In this document: one piece after another, positions 23,369-32,924 of the stretch
How positions within the stretch are numbered: the first letter of the stretch is position 1
How the letters are laid out: the number at the start of each line of letters is the position of its first letter
Assembly (NCBI GenBank): GCA_020026435.1
Contig: JAHHQK010000015.1
Span: 1 to 42,326 of the forward strand
Direction of reading: 5' to 3'
Source of the DNA: Alistipes sp.
GTDB lineage: Bacteria; Bacteroidota; Bacteroidia; Bacteroidales; Rikenellaceae
Length of the DNA stretch: 42,326 bases
Notes under the pieces: generated by a model
The model's database searches: none
The model's input: the letters and a program-made list of their open reading frames with translations, nothing else
What the model was told of the DNA's origin: nothing
Made by a program: the position numbers and the translations under genes

Positions 23369-25610
23369 CGAACTGGAGGGTTATGCGTTTGAAATCGGGA
23401 TCCGTACGGAACTTGGCCACCTCCTCGCGCAGCACCTCACGGGCACGCACCGACGAGGCACCGTGCTCGACCTTGAGCAGGATGCCCACGAGGTATTCGC
23501 CCCGGATGCGGTCCACGGGGGGCGGCATGGGGCCCATGATCCTGCGACCGAAGCGTTGGCGCAGACGCGAGGCCAGATCCATTGCCCCGCGGCGCAGGAG
23601 GGTGGGATCGGTATGCTTGAGCAGGATGTAGGTCAGACGCGCATAGGGCGGGTAGCTGAACGCCTTGCGCTCCTGCAACTCCCCGAGGGCCATGCCCTCG
23701 TAGTCGTTCTCCACGACCTTGCGGATGACGGGGTGTCCCGGTTCGGAGGTCTGGATCAGCACCTCGCCGCCCTCCTTGCGGCGTCCGGCGCGTCCGGCCA
23801 CCTGCTGCATCATCTGGAAAGCTCGCTCCCCGGAGCGGAAGTCGGGGTTGTGGAGCAGGTTGTCGGCATTGAGGATGCCGACCAGCGAAACGCCGTCGAA
23901 ATCGAATCCCTTGGTGATCATCTGCGTGCCGACCAGAATGTCGGTCTTGTGGAGGGCGAAATCCGACAGCACCTGCTTAAAGGCTCTCGGCGAGGAGGCC
24001 ATGTCGCGGTCCAGGCGGGCCACACGCGCCTCGGGGAAGAGGGCGGCGATCTGCTCGGTGATCTTCTCCGTGCCGAAGCCCATGGGTTGCAGGTCGGCCA
24101 CCTTGCAGGCGGGGCAGCGCGGCGGCATATCGGTCGTATAGCCGCAGTAGTGGCAGATGAGTTTCGAGTTGTTCTTGTGGTAGGTGAGCGTCACGTTGCA
24201 GTGGGGACAGCGGGCCGTCCAACCGCAGTCGGTACACTCGACATAGGGAGAAAAACCGCGGCGGTTCTGGAAAAGCATCACCTGCTCCCCGCGGTCGAGA
24301 CATCCGCCGATCTTGTCGAGCAATAATTTATTGAAGTGCAACTTCCGTTCGCCCCTCTTGGCCGCGCGGATCGTGTCCGAGATCTCCACACGGGGCAGTT
24401 CGCCCTCGCCATAGCGTTCCTCCAGGGCGGCATAGCCATATTTCCCGCTGCGGGCGTTGATCCAGCTCTCCAGCGAGGGGGTGGCACTGCCCAGGAGGGT
24501 GTGTCCCTCGAACAGGCGGGCCATCATCACGGCGCAGTCGCGCGCCTGGTAACGCGGGGCGGGATCGGCCTGTTTGTAGCCCGTATCGTGTTCCTCGTCG
24601 ACAATGATTAATTGCAACCTGTTGAGTGGCAGGAATATCGCCGAACGGGCACCCACCACAAACTCCCCCCCCGACGAGGCATTGAGTCTCAGATAGGTCT
24701 CCATGCGTTGGCGGTTGCTCAGTTTCGAGTGGTAAGGGGTCACACGGCTGCCGAAGATGCGTTCCATGCGTTCGATGAGCTGGGAGGTGAGGGCGATCTC
24801 GGGCACCAGCAGCAGGACATCGCCCCCCCCGGACAGCACCTCGGCGATGAGATGGATATAGATCTCGGTCTTGCCCGAGCCCGTCACTCCGTAGAGGAGG
24901 GCCGTATGGCTGCCTCCCTCGAACGAGCAGCGCAAGCGGTCGAGGGCCTCCAGCTGGTGCGCAGAAAGCTCCGGCAGCAGAAAGACACTCCGCCCCTGTT
25001 CGCGGCTGCGCTCGTGTTCCTCACGCAGGATCAGTCCCTTGCGCTCCAGAGCCTGGAGCGTCGGCAGGTCGGCCGAGAGCAGGCGGCGGGCGATCTCCCG
25101 ATCGGGCATACGCCCCTCCTCGCGGGCCGTCACGATCTCCAGCAGGGCGTCGTATTGCTTCGGGGCACGGCGCGAGAGGCGCTCGAAAACCTCGTGGAGA
25201 CGGTCCTCGTCGTCCAAATCGCGGTTCAGCGTCACGTAGCACTCCGTGCGGGGGCGGAACTCCTCGCGGATCAGCTCCTCCTCGGTATCGGCCGAGGGCT
25301 TCATCAAGGCGGGCAGAGCCACACGCATCACCTCCCCCAGGGAGGTCATATAGTAGTCGGCCATCCACTCCCAGAGCCGCATCTGCCGGCTGGTGAGCAA
25401 CGGACGCTCCTGCACCAGGTGGTGGACGGATTTGATCTTCTCGAAATCGGGACGACGGTCATGAACCCTCCACACGATGCCCGTGTAGAACTTCCGCGCA
25501 CCGAACTGCACGGCCACGGCCTGTCCTTCCCTCAGCTCCATCCCCTCGGGGACGGCAAAGGTATAGGCCGGCTGAGCCAGCGGTAGCAATATGTCGGCGT
25601 AGGATGCCAT
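23352..25610 (-). CDS. priA: Primosomal protein N' PriA (replication-restart helicase)
   Basis: 752 residues. An N-terminal DNA-binding domain (~1-105) and a winged-helix region precede the helicase with Walker A GVTGSGKTEIY (~241-251), DEEH box IVDEEHDTGYK (~337-347), ARYQ-like ARDC and the zinc-binding cysteine block (ECTDCGWTARCPHC, then CHYCGY, CPACK). The following motifs QMITKGFDFDGVSLV and QVAGRAGRR are helicase motifs V and VI. PriA reloads DnaB at stalled forks. Length is about the usual 730-810. It overlaps comF, and the unit begins after the yitT terminator; no clear promoter was found in the ~20 nt before it. Confidence 0.97.
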   Translation of the reverse strand: MASYADILLPLAQPAYTFAVPEGMELREGQAVAVQFGARKFYTGIVWRVHDRRPDFEKIKSVHHLVQERPLLTSRQMRLWEWMADYYMTSLGEVMRVALPALMKPSADTEEELIREEFRPRTECYVTLNRDLDDEDRLHEVFERLSRRAPKQYDALLEIVTAREEGRMPDREIARRLLSADLPTLQALERKGLILREEHERSREQGRSVFLLPELSAHQLEALDRLRCSFEGGSHTALLYGVTGSGKTEIYIHLIAEVLSGGGDVLLLVPEIALTSQLIERMERIFGSRVTPYHSKLSNRQRMETYLRLNASSGGEFVVGARSAIFLPLNRLQLIIVDEEHDTGYKQADPAPRYQARDCAVMMARLFEGHTLLGSATPSLESWINARSGKYGYAALEERYGEGELPRVEISDTIRAAKRGERKLHFNKLLLDKIGGCLDRGEQVMLFQNRRGFSPYVECTDCGWTARCPHCNVTLTYHKNNSKLICHYCGYTTDMPPRCPACKVADLQPMGFGTEKITEQIAALFPEARVARLDRDMASSPRAFKQVLSDFALHKTDILVGTQMITKGFDFDGVSLVGILNADNLLHNPDFRSGERAFQMMQQVAGRAGRRKEGGEVLIQTSEPGHPVIRKVVENDYEGMALGELQERKAFSYPPYARLTYILLKHTDPTLLRRGAMDLASRLRQRFGRRIMGPMPPPVDRIRGEYLVGILLKVEHGASSVRAREVLREEVAKFRTDPDFKRITLQFDVDPQ

Positions 25611-25630
25611 CGTTCTCGAAATGTGTATTT

Positions 25631-25669
25631 TATAAAAGAACTGCGTCCCCTTTGGCTTTGGGACGCAGT
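25631..25669 (-). terminator. Terminator after the yitT gene
   Basis: On -, ACTGCGTCCC pairs perfectly with GGGACGCAGT around a 10-nt loop, followed by TTCTTTTAT. It lies about 80 nt past the stop of the YitT gene and just ahead of priA. Confidence 0.85.
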
Positions 25670-25748
25670 CGTATTGTCGTTTTCCAGGCCCCCGCTGCGG
25701 TCAGGGCCGCAACGCCGGGCAGTGATTCCGTCACAGAGTGCCGGGTGA

Positions 25749-26684
25749 TCAGACCTTGTTCAGCGCATCGAAGCCCTCGCCATAGACCCCCATGACCGAG
25801 CCGACCGTGATGAAGGCCTTGGGGTCGATCGTCTGGGCATGACGCAGGATCACGGCCATCTCGCGCTTGCGGCATACCACCAACACGATCTTGCCCGTCT
25901 CCTTGGAGTACCAGCCCTGCGAATCGACCAGCGTCACACCGCGGTGCATCGTCTCGCTGATTCCCCGGGCCATCTTCTCGTAGTCGCGCGAGATGATCAT
26001 GATCTGGCTCGACTGCTTGTTACCCGACATCATCGCATCGGCCGTATAGCCCACGACCACCGTCATGATGAATCCGTAGATCAGAGCCGGGATGTCATAA
26101 CCCACGAACCACGCCGAGCCGATGATCACGGCATCGGTGCAGATGAGGATCTTGCCGTAGTTGATGTTGCGGAACTTCTGCACGATCAGCGCCACGATAT
26201 CCGTACCGCCCGTCGTGCCTCCCTGGGCAAAACACAGCGCAATACCGATTCCGGCAAAGATACCGCCCAAAACCATCGGCAACAGACGTCCGTCCTCGGG
26301 CGCGAAGATCTGGAAGTCGGTCACATAGCCCGAGTCATACAACAACCACTCCCAAAAGTTCATACCTAAGGCAATCATCGTGACACTGAAGATGGTCTTG
26401 ATGCCGAAATTCCAGCCCACGACCAATCCGCCGACCAACAGCAGGATGCCGTTGACGACAAATACCATGGTTCCCACCTTTACGTCCCAGGCATACCCCA
26501 TCGACTCACCCAGATTGTTGAGGGCCGTGCTGACCACCAGGGCAAATCCACCTGCACCACCACTGGTACAGTGTGCGGGGAGGACACACGCGATCCATCC
26601 GAAAGCATAAAGGAACATTCCGAACGTCATGATGGAATACTCCTTGATTCCTTTCAACACAGAAGCCATAGTCAAGAATTTCAT
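25749..26684 (-). CDS. YitT-family membrane protein (DUF161/DUF2179)
   Basis: 311 residues. About five or six hydrophobic segments span ~15-225, and a cytoplasmic DUF2179-type C-terminal domain ~230-311 (HRGVTLVDSQGWYSKETGKIVLVVCRKRE...). The membrane core has GGAGGFALV and the repeat CFAQGGTTGGTDIVALI (~160-176), a feature of the YitT family. The function is unknown; a membrane transport or sensing role is only a guess. It forms a single-gene unit with its own promoter (-7 at 26782-26789) and terminator. Confidence 0.92.
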   Translation of the reverse strand: MKFLTMASVLKGIKEYSIMTFGMFLYAFGWIACVLPAHCTSGGAGGFALVVSTALNNLGESMGYAWDVKVGTMVFVVNGILLLVGGLVVGWNFGIKTIFSVTMIALGMNFWEWLLYDSGYVTDFQIFAPEDGRLLPMVLGGIFAGIGIALCFAQGGTTGGTDIVALIVQKFRNINYGKILICTDAVIIGSAWFVGYDIPALIYGFIMTVVVGYTADAMMSGNKQSSQIMIISRDYEKMARGISETMHRGVTLVDSQGWYSKETGKIVLVVCRKREMAVILRHAQTIDPKAFITVGSVMGVYGEGFDALNKV

Positions 26685-26689
26685 AGCTG

Positions 26690-26970
26690 TGCGGTTTTTT
26701 TTTAGTTTTTATTTTGCAAAAAAGTCTTACTCGCAGCCGAATTTTCAAAAATAGAACAGTCTACTGCCAAATAGCATGCCTCAAAGTTAAAAATTATTTT
26801 CTGAGCCGACAAAATTTACGGACTATTTTACAATCGACGGATCGAAGACTGTGTTTTTTTCATCAACCGCCCGAAAAAAAGCCAGACAAAACACCGCTAA
26901 AAATGTTCTGAAACACCTCTTTCCAACTTTGGCGGCACCTTCCTCAAAGTCCTTCTCAAGGGAGCATGCA
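26690..26970. other. A/T-rich non-coding region upstream of yitT
   Basis: About 280 bases with no gene. It holds the yitT promoter (26782-26813), several A/T runs and nothing else I can name. Its right edge is the hairpin that ends the GH3 transcript. Confidence 0.6.
26782..26813 (-). promoter_or_regulatory. yitT promoter (Bacteroidetes type)
   Basis: On -, TTTG (26810-26813), a 20-nt spacer, then TAACTTTG (26782-26789): a full match to the consensus. The 5' leader would be ~90 nt. Confidence 0.65.
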
Positions 26971-27004
26971 AAAAAAGGAGACCTGTCATAAGGTCTCCTT
27001 TTTT
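26971..27004 (-). terminator. Bidirectional terminator at the end of the PUL
   Basis: AAAAAAGGAGACCT (26971-26984) pairs perfectly with 26991-27004 around a 6-nt loop, with A/T runs on both sides. It follows the GH3 stop by 21 nt. Confidence 0.9.
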
Positions 27005-27025
27005 ATTTACGAGGCATCATGCGGT

Positions 27026-29251
27026 TCACGACAGGCGGAATCCAATCGTAGCCCTCACATCGCGCGATGAAGCACCAATATAGGCCTTGAATTCACCCTT
27101 TTCCGCAGTCCAGCCTTTCTGAGGATCATAGAACCGAAGCATATCGGGCGTAATGGTGAAAGTGACGACACGGCTCTCTCCCTTTCGGAGTTCCACCTTC
27201 CGGAAATCCTTCAGTTCCTTGACCGGACGGGGCAGCGACGACTCCTCATCACCGATATAGAGCTGCACCACCTCGCTACCGTCCCGGTCACCGGTATTGG
27301 TGACGCGGAGCGACAGTTCGATGGAACCCTTTCGATCCATTTCACTCCGGTCGGCAGTGAGGCCGTCGTATTCAAACGTCGTGTAACTCAACCCGTGGCC
27401 GAACGGAAACAGAGGCTCTATCCCCTCCCGGTCCAGATGGCGGTAGCCCACGAAAATACTTTCGCCATACTCCACCTTTTCTCCTCCCGGAAAATAGTTT
27501 CCGGCAATGGCGGCACAATCATCGATTTTACGCAGGAACGAAAAGGGCAATTTACCGGAAGGGTTGACCTTACCCAGAATGATATCAACCAAGGCATTAC
27601 CTGCCTCCGAACCCGAATACCATGCCTCCAGGATGGCCGGTACCCGATCGACCCACGGCATGGCCACGGCATTTCCCGACACCAAAATGACACACAACCT
27701 CTCGTTGGCTTCGGCCAAAGCCTCGATCAGTCGGTCTTGGGCATAGGGCAGGCCATAGACCATACGGTCGAAACTCTCTGCATCCTGATGATCCGACTTG
27801 TTGAGCCCGCCGACAAAAAGCACGATGTCGGCCTCGGCCGCCGCCCGGACCGCATCGGCGATGAGTTGTTCCTCAGAGCGGGACTCCCCAAGATCCTGCC
27901 CGGTCAAAACCCCGTTGTAACTTCCCGATAGATCACCCACGTAACCTCGTTCAAACACCACTTCGGCACGGTCGCCGACGGCGGCTCTGATGCCCTCCAG
28001 GGGCGAACATTCATGTCGGACCTTGAGCGAGGAGGATCCACCGCCCACGGTCATCATCTTCACGGCATTCTCGCCCACCACCAGGATCTTGCGCATCCCG
28101 GACAGATCGACGGGCAGCAGCCCGTTGTCATTCTTCAACAAAACCATTCCCTCTCCGGCTATTTTCCGGGCTGCCTCCAGATGCTCGGGTGAATTGAGCG
28201 AACCGAGCGGTTTCTCACTGTTGAGCGACGTGCGGAAAATCAGCCTCAACACACGGCGGGCCTTGTCATCGAGCGTTTCCGTCGAGGCCTCTCCCTTGCG
28301 GAGCATATCAAGATAGCTGTCGGCCAGGTAATAACTGTCGTAAGCATTCTTCGATCCGGACTTCAGACCGTCGGTCCAGGTTCCGAATTCCATATCCAGC
28401 CCGTTTTCCACGGCCTGCCTCGTATCGTGAACACCGCCCCAGTCGGAAATAACCACACCGTCGAAACCCCATTCACCCTTCAGTATATCGTTCAACAGAC
28501 GTTTGTTGTGGCAGCAATGTTCCCCCCGATAGCGGTTGTATGCCCCCATAATGGCCCAGGCGCCACCATCGACCGCTGCCTTGAAGGCTGGCAGATAGAT
28601 CTCATAGAGCGCACGGTCATCGACCTCCACATCGACCGTCATGCGCCCCGTCTCCTGATTGTTCAGTGCATAGTGCTTCACACAGGCTGCAACACCGTTG
28701 GACTGCACGCCTTCGATGTAGGGGACAACCATCTTCGCGGCCAGGCACGGATCTTCGCCCATATACTCGAAATTACGGCCGTTAAGCGGTGTGCGGTAGA
28801 TATTCACTCCGGGGCCCAGCAACACATCCTTCCTGCGATAACGCGCCTCCTCTCCGATCGAACGGCCGTAGAGAAGCGACATATCCCGATTCCAGGTGGC
28901 GGCCAGAGCCGTCAGTGCGGGGAAAGCCGTACAGGAATCGTTGGTCCATCCCGCCTGATCCCACTCATCCCACAACACTTCGGGACGGATGCCGTGCGGA
29001 CCGTCGGTACACCACACCTCGGGAATACCCAGACGCGGAACGCCTGCCGACGAAAATTTGGACTGTGCATGAAGCAAGGCGACCTTCTCTTCGATGGTCA
29101 TGCGGCTCAAGGCATCCTCGACCCGTCGCTCGACGGGTTGGGACGGATCGGCGTAGATAGCCCCTTGAAGGGTGGTCGCGGATTGCGATCCGCAGGCACA
29201 GAGTATTGAAAACGAGAGTACTCCGATTGTCTTTTTTATGGTTCCAATCAT
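27026..29251 (-). CDS. GH3 family beta-glucosidase-type lipoprotein
   Basis: 741 residues from the ATG at 29251. An upstream in-frame ATG (29353) overlaps the preceding gene and adds no signal peptide, so it is rejected. Lipoprotein signal MIGTIKKTIGVLSFSILCAC (Cys ~20). The GH3 N-domain has GPGVNIYRTPLNGRNFEYMGEDP and KHYALNNQE, and the nucleophile is D270 in VVISDWGGVHD. The GH3 C-domain and the fibronectin-III-like tail (RVTNTGDRDGSEVVQLYI) follow. It would remove beta-linked glucose from short oligosaccharides, probably periplasmic. It is the last gene of a PUL with GH30, which fits a beta-1,6-glucan-type pathway (gentio-oligosaccharides to glucose); specificity was not tested. Confidence 0.93.
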   Translation of the reverse strand: MIGTIKKTIGVLSFSILCACGSQSATTLQGAIYADPSQPVERRVEDALSRMTIEEKVALLHAQSKFSSAGVPRLGIPEVWCTDGPHGIRPEVLWDEWDQAGWTNDSCTAFPALTALAATWNRDMSLLYGRSIGEEARYRRKDVLLGPGVNIYRTPLNGRNFEYMGEDPCLAAKMVVPYIEGVQSNGVAACVKHYALNNQETGRMTVDVEVDDRALYEIYLPAFKAAVDGGAWAIMGAYNRYRGEHCCHNKRLLNDILKGEWGFDGVVISDWGGVHDTRQAVENGLDMEFGTWTDGLKSGSKNAYDSYYLADSYLDMLRKGEASTETLDDKARRVLRLIFRTSLNSEKPLGSLNSPEHLEAARKIAGEGMVLLKNDNGLLPVDLSGMRKILVVGENAVKMMTVGGGSSSLKVRHECSPLEGIRAAVGDRAEVVFERGYVGDLSGSYNGVLTGQDLGESRSEEQLIADAVRAAAEADIVLFVGGLNKSDHQDAESFDRMVYGLPYAQDRLIEALAEANERLCVILVSGNAVAMPWVDRVPAILEAWYSGSEAGNALVDIILGKVNPSGKLPFSFLRKIDDCAAIAGNYFPGGEKVEYGESIFVGYRHLDREGIEPLFPFGHGLSYTTFEYDGLTADRSEMDRKGSIELSLRVTNTGDRDGSEVVQLYIGDEESSLPRPVKELKDFRKVELRKGESRVVTFTITPDMLRFYDPQKGWTAEKGEFKAYIGASSRDVRATIGFRLS

Positions 29252-29318
29252 ATTTTCAGGTCTTGAAAAGGACGGGATTGCACCTCCGACTCCGTGCAAT
29301 CCTCGCCCTTGATATACA

Positions 29319-31373
29319 TTATTTTTTCTTGAACGATATAACCTCCTTGTCACAACCCTTGCTCAGGTCGATGACCAGTTCGTAGGTCGCACCCGTTTCA
29401 AGAATCACACCGTTGAGTTTCAGGTTGCCGTCTCGCTTGAGCAGCGAAGCCTCTCCTTCCAGAAATGCAGGATTCTTCATTTCTCCGCCCCATCCCTTCT
29501 GGTAGAAGTACTTGAAATCGAGGTAGTCTGCACGGAAATAATCCCCCGAAGCCGACCCTTTCTCCGGCCCTGCCTTACCGACAAGACGGAATTTCCGGGG
29601 TTCAAACTCAGCCATGCCATAGGCTTTCTCGGGCGTCCAGCCCGGCTGGTAATCCTGGTTGGGAAGTCCGATGCCCCAGCCCATGATCCACAGACCACCG
29701 CCCGAACCGTCGGGATTGATCGATGCCGGAGAACCATCGTCCTTGATCCGGTGGCAGACAATGGACTTTTGGGCCGTATTGGCCTCAATACGGTAAAGGC
29801 CCGAAACGGGGATAAAACGGATGGTCTCTCCCTCCGGGGCAAAATAGTTGGTGTCGATCCATACAGGCACGAAAGCGTCTTTCCCGCTCCAAGTCAGATT
29901 CGTTGCCTGTTTCAAGTCCAGATCCAGACGATAATTCTCCGCATCGACCTGAGTCATTTGTTGTCCGTTGATCCGTATATCGGCAGCGGGAAGCTGCTCT
30001 TCTCCGATCTTCTCAACCAGCAGTTTCGCGGCCATGACACCCCCGGTCAAATCGACCGTAAAGCGATAGATTCCGCCCGTGTCGAACGATTTACCCTCCT
30101 GCAACCTGATGTTGCCGTCCTTGGAGACATTCACCAACGGAGAATCGGTGGCGATGAGTCCGTGGATGCGGTTGGCGTCGGCTGGCGTCTTTCCGTAAAA
30201 CTCGCCATGATCCCACGTCTTTTGCCAGAAGAACTTGAAGTCTATGACCGATGGATTGAGCGAAACTCCGGCCGTAAGCGTGATCTGATACTTCTTCTCT
30301 CCGATGCGGGCCATGCAAAGCCCACCCTGCTCCGGATTCCAGCTTGCGCCATTGGCCGTGGTCGGCTTGCCGATCGAAGCATCGCCGATGACCCACACGG
30401 CCTGTCCCGTTGCATCGGAGTTGAGAATACCCGTTTCCTGCTCCGACTTCATGGCCTCGCACTTCAGATAGTTGTGTCCGGCATCGACCGTAACCTTATA
30501 GAGTCCACCCAAAGGCAGGAACTTCATCCGTCCCAAAGCCGCATCGGTCACATCGAAGAAATCACGATCAACCGTCCATGACGAAAGATCGCCCACTCCC
30601 TCAAACGAACAAACGCTCTCCTGATCCAGATTGGTGACAATACTGTATTTGTCACCCTCGCCCATCTGCATCTCCACTCCATTGAACAACAATTCGAGGA
30701 CCGGAGCATAGGCGAAGGTCCGAAGGTTGAATTTCACGGTATATTCACCGGCCTTGAGGTTGGCGATAGGCAGCGGCTCGGTTGATCCGACCCGAACCCC
30801 GGCTGAGGAACCGTCGTATCCAAAGGTCAGAGTCGTACCCGATCCGTCGATCGGCGATGTGGTGAAATATCCGGCAGGTTTCTGCGGGAAATCACCCTTT
30901 ACGGCATACTCGAACGGCTCCTTCGTGGGGGTCATTTCGTACTTTTTGCCGTCAGTCTCGAAAAACAGCTTCTCCGGGGCGGGGTAGCCCACCTCAATGG
31001 GGGTTTCGGAACGGGTCAGTCCGAATTTTATGTTTTGTGCGACAAGCACGATACGCGCATGACCCTTTTCGGGGAAATTCCTGAAATAGGGGATGGCCAC
31101 CTCTCCGTTGTAAGTGCCGTCGGTCTTGGTTCGGATCACCTCTTCGCCCACGATCTCATCGTCGAAAAAGACCTGGGCCTTGAGTGTAGAGAGGGGCAGA
31201 CGGTCATTGACCTGGGCCGAAAAACGGATCTTTCCTCCATACACACCCTTCTGATCCACCTCGACCCGGGTCAATTCGGGACCCTGCTCGGTGTAAAGGG
31301 GTTCGTCTTTGGTGCAGGAGACCGCTCCGCCCAACAAGACGAGTGTCAGCAATAAATATCTTGATATTTTCAT
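29319..31373 (-). CDS. SusE-position surface glycan-binding lipoprotein
   Basis: 684 residues. Lipoprotein signal MKISRYLLLTLVLLGGAVSC (Cys 20) followed by acidic TKDEPLYTEQGPE, suited to surface export. An N-terminal Ig-like/DUF5125-type part (~30-130) is followed by repeated SusE/SusF-like carbohydrate-binding modules, recognisable by the recurring 'GxxxWIxGxAxxxG...WNPE/GWTPE..' pattern: VWVIGDASIGKPTT...ASWNPEQGGLCM near 330-360, and LWIMGWGIGLPNQ...GWTPEKAYGM near 560-590. Each is followed by a KFFWQK/KYFYQK 'DFKxFWQxxW' segment. It would bind the polysaccharide at the cell surface. It lies between GH30 (11-nt gap) and GH3. No enzyme motif was seen. The exact Pfam name is uncertain. Confidence 0.75.
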   Translation of the reverse strand: MKISRYLLLTLVLLGGAVSCTKDEPLYTEQGPELTRVEVDQKGVYGGKIRFSAQVNDRLPLSTLKAQVFFDDEIVGEEVIRTKTDGTYNGEVAIPYFRNFPEKGHARIVLVAQNIKFGLTRSETPIEVGYPAPEKLFFETDGKKYEMTPTKEPFEYAVKGDFPQKPAGYFTTSPIDGSGTTLTFGYDGSSAGVRVGSTEPLPIANLKAGEYTVKFNLRTFAYAPVLELLFNGVEMQMGEGDKYSIVTNLDQESVCSFEGVGDLSSWTVDRDFFDVTDAALGRMKFLPLGGLYKVTVDAGHNYLKCEAMKSEQETGILNSDATGQAVWVIGDASIGKPTTANGASWNPEQGGLCMARIGEKKYQITLTAGVSLNPSVIDFKFFWQKTWDHGEFYGKTPADANRIHGLIATDSPLVNVSKDGNIRLQEGKSFDTGGIYRFTVDLTGGVMAAKLLVEKIGEEQLPAADIRINGQQMTQVDAENYRLDLDLKQATNLTWSGKDAFVPVWIDTNYFAPEGETIRFIPVSGLYRIEANTAQKSIVCHRIKDDGSPASINPDGSGGGLWIMGWGIGLPNQDYQPGWTPEKAYGMAEFEPRKFRLVGKAGPEKGSASGDYFRADYLDFKYFYQKGWGGEMKNPAFLEGEASLLKRDGNLKLNGVILETGATYELVIDLSKGCDKEVISFKKK

Positions 31374-31384
31374 GGGTTTGTTTT

Positions 31385-32905
31385 CTATTGGGGGTTGTTT
31401 TCACTTGGAGCATTCCAGCGGAACGAGACGATGGATTGAGGCTGTATGGTATATTTGAACGAATCCTCCTGCGTATGGAACACGGCGATGTTCTGCGGGT
31501 GGTCATTCTTGTTGACAGCCACGAAAGCCAACGAACCGTCGGGATTGAGAAAGGCTTCATAGACAAGACCCGCCACCAAAAATCCGTCGGTTGCTATGCG
31601 CTTTGCTCCCGGAAGGATAACCTTCGAACAATGGGCCATATCATAGTAATGACTGTTGTACTTGAGCGTGGAGTAGTCCTTCGAACTGATCTCAATGGCT
31701 CCGAAACAGGAGGTACATCCTCCGGGACGGTTGGGGCCTTTCTTGTCGTCGAGCATCATGTTCCACAGAAGAACGCCCTTGCCCTGTCGCGAGAGGGTGC
31801 CGAGGAAGACCGAGACAAAGTCGTTGATCAGACATTTGTCAAACGAGTAGTTCCATTCACCGATCGAGGCCTCCGTAAAGTAAATGCTCTTGTCCGGTGC
31901 CATTCGCAGGATATGGTCCAATTCGGTCTCCGAACCTCCGTAGTTGTGCCATGCCGACCCGTCGATCCATTTCGAGGCTTCGCTGTCGGCATAGAGATGG
32001 AGCGGATAATCACGCTGGGAGGCGATGTTGTCGTAGTTGTAGTTGTGGTCATAGGCCAGGATCTTGGTCTTGATACCGGCTTTTTCAAATGCCGGACCGA
32101 GATGTTTGACAAAAGCGGCCTGATCCTCCCACGGCATATAGAGCGACATGGAATTACCCTTGTTCAGTGGTTCGTTCTGCATGGTGATGGCATGGATCCT
32201 GAATCCGTTCTCCTCCATTTGCCTGATCCACTTTACAAAGTACTGGGCATAATCGGCATAATATTTAGGGTTGAGACGACCGCTCGTCCACGAATTATAG
32301 GGTTTCGAGGGGTTGTCCACCCGACCCTTCATCCAGCGCGGACACGACCACGGCGAACCCAGGATCTTGACATCGGGATTGATCGAGAGGATCTCCTTCA
32401 AGACCGGGAAGATCTCCTCCTGCTCGATCCGGGGAATCTCGAAATTCTCGATTCCCTCCCGGTCACAGCAGGTGTATTCGTCCATCGAGAAATCGGAACC
32501 TCCGATGTGGACGCGGATGAAGCTGAATCCGAGTCCCTGCTTGGGGTCAAAGCACTGTCTGAGGAGTTTCGTACGGTTCTCGGGGGGCATCTTCATAAGG
32601 TTGTGACACGTGGCTCCCGTGATGGCCGGGCCGAAACCGTCGATGGACTGGTAGCTAACCTCAGGATTAACCGTTATGCGGTATTGCGACATCTCGGCAG
32701 GCACGAAACGGACATATTGGGGAGCGAACAGGTTGCTGCCGTTGGCCGAGGTGGTGTAACACTCCACATCGGACTTTTCGGGAGGCAGGGTCTCTCCGCC
32801 TCCGTAGTTGAAATTGTCGTCGGTATTGGAACAGCAGACCACCACCGACGATACCATAAGCATGGCTGCAATTTTCATTTTGTTAATCAATATGATTCTT
32901 GACAT
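31385..32905 (-). CDS. GH30 family glycosidase lipoprotein (possible endo-beta-1,6-glucanase)
   Basis: 506 residues, start at 32905; an internal ATG at 32878 also fits. The signal ends at VVVCC (Cys ~24/25), so it is probably surface lipidated. The GH30 TIM barrel has ITGATCHNL, LGSPWSCPRWMKG (~182-194), the acid/base in TMQNEPLN (E245) and the nucleophile in IYFTEASIGEW (E345). A beta-sandwich side domain follows to the C-terminus. The family includes beta-1,6-glucanase, glucosylceramidase and others. PUL position and the GH3 neighbour favour endo-1,6-beta-glucanase, by analogy to the fungal-glucan locus of B. thetaiotaomicron. Other GH30 activities remain possible. Confidence 0.9.
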   Translation of the reverse strand: MSRIILINKMKIAAMLMVSSVVVCCSNTDDNFNYGGGETLPPEKSDVECYTTSANGSNLFAPQYVRFVPAEMSQYRITVNPEVSYQSIDGFGPAITGATCHNLMKMPPENRTKLLRQCFDPKQGLGFSFIRVHIGGSDFSMDEYTCCDREGIENFEIPRIEQEEIFPVLKEILSINPDVKILGSPWSCPRWMKGRVDNPSKPYNSWTSGRLNPKYYADYAQYFVKWIRQMEENGFRIHAITMQNEPLNKGNSMSLYMPWEDQAAFVKHLGPAFEKAGIKTKILAYDHNYNYDNIASQRDYPLHLYADSEASKWIDGSAWHNYGGSETELDHILRMAPDKSIYFTEASIGEWNYSFDKCLINDFVSVFLGTLSRQGKGVLLWNMMLDDKKGPNRPGGCTSCFGAIEISSKDYSTLKYNSHYYDMAHCSKVILPGAKRIATDGFLVAGLVYEAFLNPDGSLAFVAVNKNDHPQNIAVFHTQEDSFKYTIQPQSIVSFRWNAPSENNPQ

Positions 32906-32924
32906 GGCTTATATTTTGACGAGA

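Noticed and set aside
21431..23392. Long + strand open frame opposite dnaB and comF
   Set aside because: Antisense of two conserved genes and their intergenic repeat; low-complexity composition with no motif.
29252..29353. 34-residue N-terminal extension of the GH3 gene
   Set aside because: It overlaps the upstream gene, and a proper lipoprotein signal starts at 29251.
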